Assembly: GCA_028285545.1 (NCBI GenBank)
Contig: JANQPA010000037.1
Location: forward strand, 62,001 to 126,000
DNA: 64,000 nucleotides
Direction of reading: 5' to 3'
Source of the DNA: Saprospiraceae bacterium
Lineage (GTDB): Bacteria; Bacteroidota; Bacteroidia; Chitinophagales; Saprospiraceae
Numbering within the stretch: position 1 is the first letter of the stretch; each line of letters begins with the position of its first letter. The notes beneath the pieces were generated by a model. The model was not told the DNA's origin. It searched no databases and worked only from the letters and a program-made list of their open reading frames with translations. The position numbers and the translations under genes are program-made. Shown here in pieces: positions 9,262-15,931 of this stretch.

Positions 9262-9365
9262 GCAGATATGCAAATTAGTAGATATGCAGATGTGCAGATA
9301 TGCAAATTAGTAGATATGCAGATGGGTAGATATGCAAATTAGTAGATATGCAGATGGGTAGATGA
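9262..9365. repeat. 8-bp tandem array with 32-bp higher-order period
   Basis: Thirteen octamers of the form GYARATRT run in exact register. Groups of four build a 32-bp unit (GCAGATAT, GCAAATTA, GTAGATAT, GCAGATGK) that is present three times at 9262, 9294 and 9326 with one or two changes per copy. The array lies 33 bp upstream of the sigma factor start. There are no unique spacers, so it is not a CRISPR. Confidence 0.85.
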
Positions 9366-9567
9366 ATTATGGGATGGAATAAGAAATGAAAAATGATTGA
9401 AGGGGTCAAATAAAAAAGATGGGATTTCCTGGATAGGCCACTAGGAAATCCCACAAGTAAACACGCTTCTTGTTGATAGGTGAATAGGAAGGATCAAGGA
9501 ATGAAACTTATGCAGTTTTTATTCGTAATCTTATGTTGACAAATTTAAGCTTAGGGATTGATATTGT

Positions 9568-9589
9568 AAACCCCATAAGGATGGGGTTT
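9568..9589. terminator. Hairpin after the propeller kinase gene
   Basis: Arms AAACCCCA (9568-9575) and TGGGGTTT (9582-9589) enclose a 6-base loop. It lies 8 bp after the stop of the minus-strand kinase. The better T run is on the plus strand, so direction is uncertain. Confidence 0.5.
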
Positions 9590-9597
9590 TTGGGTGC

Positions 9598-12500
9598 TTA
9601 ACCAAATTTTTTAATGGAGAGATTAATCATGTACCCTTTTCGGTTGGAGATAACCAGATCGCCTTTTAGTCGATGTGCCCGCATACGCATATTGGCCATC
9701 CCTTGTCCTTTTTTTCGGTGAAACTTACCATTTTTATGCCCGATTTTACTACTACCGTTATCTTGTACCATCATTTTAAAGGATTTTCCCTCTGTGGATA
9801 AACGAACGGTTACTTCACTGGCATCGGAATGTTTGGCGATATTATTAATGGCTTCTTTAAAGATGAGATACAAATCCTGGCGAACATTAACGGGGATTTT
9901 GGCTTTGGGGTTAATCTTTTGAGTTTCAATGTAGTAGGCAATGTCTTTGGGGTTTAAAACTTCCATTAGGTGTTCTTTCATCCTCTGAAGCAGGTCTTCC
10001 ACCCGATCATTTCGGGAATCAATTGACCAGATTACATCTCCCATTTTTGAGATGGCTTTGCGACTTACCTCTCCGATTTGGCGCAATTTATTTTTATGGT
10101 CCTCGTCTCTGCTTTTGAGTTTGAGGATATCCGATTGAATAGCAATGCCTGCCAGGAGGCCGCTGACCTCATCATGGAGGTCACTGGAAATTTTGGTTCT
10201 TAGTCTTTCCAGCCGAATTTGTTGATTGAGGATGTATCGAAATATACCATAGGCAACCAATCCCAGGAGAATAATGAAAAGAATAATAAACCAGGCTTGC
10301 TGATAAAAGAATTTTTTAACAATGATATCTACCACAATTGGTTCACTCCAATTTCCATTTGAATGAGCTCCTTTAATATAAAGTTGATGTTTCCCAGAGG
10401 GTACCTTATTGTAGCGCACATAATTGGATTTTCCAAGATAAGAGTAATCCTTTTCCACACCCTTCAACCAGGCTGAAAAGCGATTATTATTGGGGCTTAC
10501 AAAATTAGAGAGCGCTACATCAAACTGGAAATAGGATACATATGGGGAAATAACGAATTTTTTGGTATTGTTTAAATTCGTAAACTTCACTTCTACCGAA
10601 TCATTTCTTCTGTCATAGATGGAAAATTTGGTAAGAAAAATATCCGTAGAGGCTGTGTCATTAAAAAGATCCTCCGAATTGATAATATTCAGTCCATTAA
10701 CAGTACCAAAATACAACAAGCCATCCTGGGCACGGTGATAGGAAAAAGGATTGAATTGATTGTGAGTTAGACCATCTTCCTTATAAAAATTTTTGAATGT
10801 TTTATTTTCAGTATTCAAATAAGAAAGGCCATAAAAAGTTGAAATCCAGTAGTTTCCATGGGCATCTGGCTGGATGCCTGAAATGATATTATTGGGAAGG
10901 CCGTTTTTCATATTGTAAACGGTAACAGAATCCGTATCTGGATTAAGTTTATTAATCCCTTCTGTAGTTCCCAACCACATACAACCATTTTCATCTTCAT
11001 GAATAACATAAATGGAAGTACTGGAAAGCCGGGCCGAGGTGTTATCATCGGTATCATTGGTATATCTTTTGTTGATTCGATCCAGTGGATCAATACAAAA
11101 GAGTCCATTATCTGTTCCTACCCACAAACGCTGACGGGAATCTTCCATAATATACCGAGGATAGCTATTGGCTAAAATATTATTAGATCCGTCGAAATAG
11201 GGAATAAACCGTCTTCTTTGGGGGTTGAATGAGAGTAGTCCACTGGTTCCTATTTGCGAGGTATAAAGTAGCCAAATGGTTCCATTTTGACCAATTTCGA
11301 GGTCTGTAAATTTAAAAGGATATCGGTAAGTAATTACTTTTCCCGTTTTAGGATTCATTTTGTGGAGTTGACCCTCATCATCGGCATTGCAGCTGATACC
11401 CCACAAATATTCTTTATTCTGATCAAATTTAATGTTTAGACTACAATTAAAACGCAGAGTACGATTGCTAAAGGAATCGCGGAGTAAAAGAGTATCCAAG
11501 ATTTTATTCTGGGGATTCCAGCGATACCAATTGTTGCTTACATTAGCAAAAAAGACATTGCCATCATAATCTTCTTCAATCCCATTGATTACAGTTCCTC
11601 TGCGAAAATCTTCGATATCCTGAGCAAGAATGGTTTCGACTGTGGATCTTCGATTTTCTACTACCTTCAATCCAGTATCCATACCCAGGTAAATATCCTG
11701 ATCAAAGGTAGAGGAACTGGCAACAGCCAGGATGTTACTTGCTTCTTTTAGGAGAAAGGAAAAATCCCTCCATTCTTCTTGTAAATTTAGGAGATGTAGG
11801 GCTGTAACATTAGGCAAAAATCCAAAACCATTACTTTGAGAAAACAAAAGGTTCCCTTTAGGGTCTTCCCAAACATCCGCATATAACTGCTCGGTTGATA
11901 GGGCATTAATTACTTCAACATTTTCCTGCATGGGCTCCCATCGGTATAAACCTTTAATTTTGTGAAAAGAAAGCCATACCCTCCCTCTGATATCTTCGAA
12001 TAAGATGTTTGACCTACTAGGGTAATATTGAGCGGCATCATCACTAAAATTATCCTTGGAGAAAGATTTCAAAAGCTGACCATTATTATCATACCAACGC
12101 AATCCTTTTAAAGCATCATTGATGACAAAGGTGCTGTCCATCAGGTGAATGATCCGAATATCAACGTTCCGACTGCTATAATTTTCTTCTAAAAAGAAAA
12201 CCTCAGAACAATTGCCCTGGGTATCAAGAGAATAAATGCGCAGACCATCATCATCGAGGGTTGAGAAAAATATGTTTTTATCTCGGTCGCTAAATAAACT
12301 TCTGGGAAGGCCCTTTACTCCCTGAAGAGGAGACAATTTAATGGTATTCAGCTCTGCTGTGGAAGGGTCGAGTATATCAATAATATAGGGAGCATTATTG
12401 TAGGTTAAAACCAGGTGGTTTTTTTTATTGACCAGTAACTCTTTAATATTACTTTCTGAAATGTATTGAGGAGGAGCGGAGTGGTTACTAAAAACAGAAA

Positions 12501-12714
12501 ACTGATAACCTTCAAAACGGTTGAGTCCATTTTGGGTGGCAACCCACAAAAAGCCAGGTTCAACGTAGTGTAAACCCGTGATCAACCGATCGGATAGCCC
12601 ATCATCCAAATCATAGAACATGGACTTAATACCAATTGGCTGGCTGTATAGTTTTCCCATTATTAACATGGTAATAAAAAACCATGTTTTCCATCGCCTC
12701 AATTGATAAAGCAT
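9598..12714 (-). CDS. Two-component sensor with propeller repeats and HisKA_3 kinase
   Basis: A membrane sensor of 1038 residues. After a signal peptide (about 1-24) come two periplasmic beta-propellers made of reg_prop-type repeats (for example WVATQNGLNRFEGYQF, WVGTDNGLFCID, WLGTTEGINKLNPD, WISTFYGLSYLN), then a Y_Y_Y domain (about 690-790), one membrane helix (about 800-822) and a NarL/DegS-type kinase with the phospho-acceptor His at about 846 in SSDLHDEVSGLLAGIAI and an ATPase N-box EAINNIAKHS. The HisKA_3 kinase fits the LuxR/NarL regulator encoded upstream on the same strand. Members of this architecture often sense saccharides or cell-wall fragments, but no ligand can be read from the sequence. 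Confidence 0.92.
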   Translation of the reverse strand: MLYQLRRWKTWFFITMLIMGKLYSQPIGIKSMFYDLDDGLSDRLITGLHYVEPGFLWVATQNGLNRFEGYQFSVFSNHSAPPQYISESNIKELLVNKKNHLVLTYNNAPYIIDILDPSTAELNTIKLSPLQGVKGLPRSLFSDRDKNIFFSTLDDDGLRIYSLDTQGNCSEVFFLEENYSSRNVDIRIIHLMDSTFVINDALKGLRWYDNNGQLLKSFSKDNFSDDAAQYYPSRSNILFEDIRGRVWLSFHKIKGLYRWEPMQENVEVINALSTEQLYADVWEDPKGNLLFSQSNGFGFLPNVTALHLLNLQEEWRDFSFLLKEASNILAVASSSTFDQDIYLGMDTGLKVVENRRSTVETILAQDIEDFRRGTVINGIEEDYDGNVFFANVSNNWYRWNPQNKILDTLLLRDSFSNRTLRFNCSLNIKFDQNKEYLWGISCNADDEGQLHKMNPKTGKVITYRYPFKFTDLEIGQNGTIWLLYTSQIGTSGLLSFNPQRRRFIPYFDGSNNILANSYPRYIMEDSRQRLWVGTDNGLFCIDPLDRINKRYTNDTDDNTSARLSSTSIYVIHEDENGCMWLGTTEGINKLNPDTDSVTVYNMKNGLPNNIISGIQPDAHGNYWISTFYGLSYLNTENKTFKNFYKEDGLTHNQFNPFSYHRAQDGLLYFGTVNGLNIINSEDLFNDTASTDIFLTKFSIYDRRNDSVEVKFTNLNNTKKFVISPYVSYFQFDVALSNFVSPNNNRFSAWLKGVEKDYSYLGKSNYVRYNKVPSGKHQLYIKGAHSNGNWSEPIVVDIIVKKFFYQQAWFIILFIILLGLVAYGIFRYILNQQIRLERLRTKISSDLHDEVSGLLAGIAIQSDILKLKSRDEDHKNKLRQIGEVSRKAISKMGDVIWSIDSRNDRVEDLLQRMKEHLMEVLNPKDIAYYIETQKINPKAKIPVNVRQDLYLIFKEAINNIAKHSDASEVTVRLSTEGKSFKMMVQDNGSSKIGHKNGKFHRKKGQGMANMRMRAHRLKGDLVISNRKGYMINLSIKKFG

Positions 12715-13020
12715 GTTTGTTAATTAAGTTACATTCCTGTAATAAGCTATGGTCGGGCTATTCCCAATTTGGGAAAGGCCAAATTATTTTCAATCGATCA
12801 AATTCCTAACTGTAGTAAGAGGCTGGAAAAACAACATTCAATGTAGGCCTGGGGCCTATGGCGAAGGAATGAAGAAGTTTTAGCCAACCTTTTCAGCTGT
12901 TTACTTTGTAGTTAAAAGCAAAAAGAGGTTAATGGTTATTTAACCAGGTTTAAGTTTACGATTACGAATAATATACTTTTTAAGCATTGTAAAAATAACA
13001 AAAAATAATTTTCCAATCAA
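12715..13020. other. Intergenic region upstream of the propeller kinase; candidate operator
   Basis: This 306-bp stretch separates the regulator from its kinase. At 12761-12775 it has a 15-base palindrome TTCCCAATTTGGGAA, 47-61 bp upstream of the kinase start. A related half-palindrome (CCCAGTTGGG, 13674-13683) lies just upstream of the regulator gene. No coding sequence was seen. Confidence 0.4.
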
Positions 13021-13653
13021 TTAGATTTCTCCATCGAGGCGTTTGCGAATTAATTCTCCCTTGCTGTTGACCTGTAGTTTTCGGTAAGTTTTTTTAATAT
13101 GATCCCGAACCGTTTCTACTGAAATATTTAATTCCTGGGCGATCATTTTATAACTCAAGCCATTGACGAGCCCTTCTACTATTTCTTTTTGACGAGGGGT
13201 CAATTGCTCAGCCTGAGGTGGTTTTTTGACTACAAAATGATCAACAACTTTTCTGGCAATATCCGGAGACATATAAGATCCTCCTTCTCTTACAATCCGG
13301 AGTGCATCGTGTATTTGCTGAAGTTCTGATCTTTTAGACAGGTAAGCCACTGCTCCTTTACACAGGGCAGTAAAAATTTTATCTTTTTCCTCATGGGCAC
13401 TAAGGATGACTATGTCGATATCTTCTCGCAGCTCCTGAATTTTAGGTATGCCTTCAATTCCAGACATACCAGGCAAACCAATATCTATTAGTGCCATATT
13501 TATGGAAGCTTGCTGGGGAAGTTCATCCAGGAATTGCTCCATGCTGTTGGTGTTTACAATCACCTCTAAGCCTTCACAAGACTCAAAAAAGGACTCAAGA
13601 TTTTTAGCAATCCAGGGATCATCTTCCACTATTCCAAGAAAAATATTGTTCAT
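13021..13653 (-). CDS. NarL/LuxR-type response regulator
   Basis: A response regulator of 210 residues. The receiver domain has the acidic pair in IVEDDPW, the phospho-acceptor Asp at about 57 in ALIDIGLPGMSG and the Lys in YLSKRSE. The C-terminal LuxR helix-turn-helix reads LTPRQKEIVEGLVNG then MIAQELNISVETVRDHIKKT. The frame extends 7 codons upstream to a GTG, but the ATG at 13653 begins directly with the receiver strand and is preferred. With its HisKA_3 kinase (9598-12714) it forms a classic NarL-type pair. A palindromic motif like the one upstream of the kinase lies 18-36 bp upstream, which may indicate autoregulation. Confidence 0.92.
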   Translation of the reverse strand: MNNIFLGIVEDDPWIAKNLESFFESCEGLEVIVNTNSMEQFLDELPQQASINMALIDIGLPGMSGIEGIPKIQELREDIDIVILSAHEEKDKIFTALCKGAVAYLSKRSELQQIHDALRIVREGGSYMSPDIARKVVDHFVVKKPPQAEQLTPRQKEIVEGLVNGLSYKMIAQELNISVETVRDHIKKTYRKLQVNSKGELIRKRLDGEI

Positions 13654-13864
13654 CAATTTGGTTTTTAATACCACCCAGTTGGGAAAATTGGACTTCTAAA
13701 TCTATCCAGACTGGTAAATATAGAAAACGTTTGCAAATGAAAAGTATTTTGATAAAACTATACTTAAGTGTATTTTAGGCCGGTTTTTCAAAACTAAGAT
13801 GATTATATTTATAGTCATTTGTTTTGTGCCCTAATCATTAATAAAACTTAAAATAATAATAAAA

Positions 13865-14932
13865 ATGCTTAAATCTAAGATTGCCGGAATTGGCGCATAT
13901 GTTCCTGAAGGTGTTGTTACAAATAATGATTTGACCAGGTTTATGGATACCTCTGATGAATGGATTCAGGAACGTACCGGAATTCAAGAACGCCGCTACG
14001 GCAAAAAGTTTGAAGAAACGACTTCAACTATGGGATTAAAAGCTGCTGAAAAGGCTATTGCCAATGCTGGGATAGATAAAGAGGATATCGATTTTATCAT
14101 TTTTGCCACCTTAAGCCCAGATTATTATTTTCCGGGCTGCGGGGTTTTGTTACAAAGGGCACTAGGAATTACTAAAACTGAGGTGGGTGCTTTGGATATA
14201 AGGAATCAATGCTCCGGATTCGTTTATGGCCTATCAGTGGCAGATCAATTTGTAAAAACAGGAATGTATAAAAATGTGCTGTTGGTTGGTTCTGAAATGC
14301 ATTCTATGGGCTTGGACTTTAGTACTGAAGGAAGAAATGTAACCGTAATTTTTGGTGACGGCGCTGGGGCGGTGGTCGTTCAGCCTACTGAAAAGGAAGG
14401 GCAGGGGATCATAAATACAAAACTACATTCAGACGGTACCTACGCAGAAAAATTAGCCATGATAAACCCCGGTTCTCATGGCGGATATCATGCTGAAAAA
14501 TTAGAAATTGATGTGGATTACGGTTATTCTGATGCTGAATTTGGTGAAATTTTTGTTAATGAACATATGGTTGAAAATGGACAAATGTTTCCCAATATGG
14601 AAGGCCAATTTGTTTTTAAACTGGCAGTGCAAAAATTCCCTGAAGTAATAATGGAAGCATTAGGGGATGCAGGGCTTAGTCCACAGGATATTGACATGTT
14701 GGTTCCTCATCAGGCCAACCTTCGCATCAGTAAATTTGTGCAGAAGAGAATGGGATTGAGTGATGATAAGGTTTGGAATAATATCCAAAAATATGGGAAT
14801 ACTACCGCTGCCTCTATTCCTATCGCACTGGCTGAAGCGGTTGAGAAAGGAGCAGTTAAGGAAGGTGATTTGGTGTGCCTTGCTGCCTTTGGTAGTGGCT
14901 TTACCTGGGGCTCCGCTCTAATCAGGTGGTAA
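13865..14932 (+). CDS. 3-oxoacyl-ACP synthase III family protein (FabH-like)
   Basis: A thiolase-fold condensing enzyme of 355 residues. KAS III enzymes start fatty acid or polyketide synthesis by joining acyl-CoA to malonyl-ACP. The catalytic triad is visible: Cys116 in IRNQCSGFVYGL, His in LVPHQANLRI (about 282) and Asn in KYGNTTAASIPIAL (about 313). The N-terminus MLKSKIAGIGAYVPE and DEWIQERTGIQERR are family features. It is about 35 residues longer than E. coli FabH, with an insert around 205-245, and it stands alone rather than beside plsX or rpmF. It could be a second, specialised KAS III, for example for branched or long starter units. The stop codon lies inside a 29-bp palindrome. Confidence 0.88.
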   Translation: MLKSKIAGIGAYVPEGVVTNNDLTRFMDTSDEWIQERTGIQERRYGKKFEETTSTMGLKAAEKAIANAGIDKEDIDFIIFATLSPDYYFPGCGVLLQRALGITKTEVGALDIRNQCSGFVYGLSVADQFVKTGMYKNVLLVGSEMHSMGLDFSTEGRNVTVIFGDGAGAVVVQPTEKEGQGIINTKLHSDGTYAEKLAMINPGSHGGYHAEKLEIDVDYGYSDAEFGEIFVNEHMVENGQMFPNMEGQFVFKLAVQKFPEVIMEALGDAGLSPQDIDMLVPHQANLRISKFVQKRMGLSDDKVWNNIQKYGNTTAASIPIALAEAVEKGAVKEGDLVCLAAFGSGFTWGSALIRW

Positions 14933-14986
14933 GACTAAAAGTAAAATGGCGCTGGTACAGCGCCATTTTACTTTTAGTCTTACCAC
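14926..14986. terminator. 29-bp perfect palindromic hairpin over the fabH-like stop codon
   Basis: Arms 14926-14954 and 14958-14986 are perfectly complementary around a 3-base loop (GTA). The left arm contains the last codons and the stop (14930-14932) of the FabH-like gene. The stem core reads ATGGCGCT. It is far longer than a normal intrinsic terminator and has no T tract directly after it. Confidence 0.8.
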
Positions 14987-15060
14987 AATAATTTATAAAT
15001 CTCGCCAGTTTAAAGAAAAATACGGGATGGTTAATCATTTTGAACATAAAATTCATTTTT

Positions 15061-15576
15061 ATGAAGAAATCCTTCATGACATTAATGTGTCTGTTTTTCG
15101 GCTTGGGATTGTCCAATTTGGCAGCGCAAAAAAACAACGCCTATTATCAAAAATGGAAAAAAGAGTATGATGAGCGTATAAAAAAGGAATACTTATTTGA
15201 TGTATATATTCCAGAAGATATTGGCGATGCTTTTTTGCAGTTGAACAAACTTATCGATACGTCTTCGAAAAATAAATTTAAAGCAGCTCCTGAGGAAGCG
15301 GCCGTTAGAAAACTTCATTTTTCCTTAGGCCGATGGATGATTTATAATTGGCAGTTTTATGATGGTTCGCGATTATCTCACAGTCTAAAACAATTAAATA
15401 TCCACCATCCGGATGATATGGCCAGGGTTATCATACGTTCTTACCACCGCTATCTAAATAAGAGTCCCTTGAATATTAAGGAGCAAGTTGAAGCTATAGA
15501 AGCCCGCAAACAAAAAGAAAGAGAAGAAAGAATGAAAGCTCGAATTGACAGCAGTTTGGTCAAAAATAAAAATTAA
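15061..15576 (+). CDS. Small secreted protein, DUF6794-like
   Basis: A protein of 171 residues from the ATG at 15061, which places a clean signal peptide at the start (MKKSFMTLMCLFFGLGLSNL, cut near AAQ). A longer frame from 15040 adds seven residues and is less likely. The mature part has the pattern IPEDIGDAFLQLNKLI, LHFSLGRWMIYNWQFYDGS and HPDDMARVIIRSYHRYL, which resembles the DUF6794 family of Bacteroidota (assignment from memory). The tail is a charged helix (EQVEAIEARKQKEREERMKA). The function is unknown. It follows the FabH-like gene but is separated from it by the long palindrome. Confidence 0.65.
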   Translation: MKKSFMTLMCLFFGLGLSNLAAQKNNAYYQKWKKEYDERIKKEYLFDVYIPEDIGDAFLQLNKLIDTSSKNKFKAAPEEAAVRKLHFSLGRWMIYNWQFYDGSRLSHSLKQLNIHHPDDMARVIIRSYHRYLNKSPLNIKEQVEAIEARKQKEREERMKARIDSSLVKNKN

Positions 15577-15931
15577 TCCCTTTTCCTAATTTGTACATAA
15601 TCTTACCTAATTTTTTTTAGATCCTTTTCAATTTCAAAAAATTTTATACTTTAGCCTCTGGACCTAGCATCAAATCTTTTTATAAAATCATAATTTAGAA
15701 AAATAACCTTCACGTTTACGCCTTGGTTTTAAGCATCTTTTGGCAAAAAATAATGATCAAATTTACGTCTAGAGAATCAACCTGGTTTCAAAATAATAAT
15801 TGGATTGGCCGCATTAATACGAATTAATTCGTTATGCAAAAGACCAATGTCAAAATAGATAACCTAACCAGCGGTCTTTGACCAATACATGGATGATATA
15901 TCCATATTCTTTCATTAAAACTCACTAAAGC
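15577..15931 (+). promoter_or_regulatory. Leader region of the SusC/SusD operon
   Basis: This 355-bp gene-free stretch precedes susC. It contains an A/T-rich promoter-like segment near 15640-15655 (TATACTTTAG, close to the Bacteroidota -7 element TAnnTTTG), a 14-bp palindrome ACGAATTAATTCGT (15819-15832), a 7-bp inverted pair AAAGACC/GGTCTTT (15838-15880) and a small hairpin ATGGAT-N5-ATCCAT (15889-15905). A long structured leader is plausible. None of these is proven functional. Confidence 0.4.

Larger units (their letters stand above)
9230..9597. other. Intergenic region with octad array and hairpin
   Basis: This 368-bp stretch contains the 8-bp/32-bp tandem array (9262-9365) and a small hairpin (9568-9589). 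Nothing else with coding or RNA character was seen. Confidence 0.6.

Noticed and set aside
9262-9365. Possible CRISPR array
   Set aside because: Repeats are contiguous without unique spacers, and no cas genes are nearby.
14922-15170. Two short frames on opposite strands that both read MAL-x-QRHFTFSLTT
   Set aside because: They are translations of the two arms of the 29-bp palindrome, and one overlaps the DUF6794-like gene; not genes.
15819-15832. ACGAATTAATTCGT palindrome as a defined operator for susC
   Set aside because: A 14-bp A/T palindrome can occur by chance in such DNA and no second copy was found; listed only as part of the leader.
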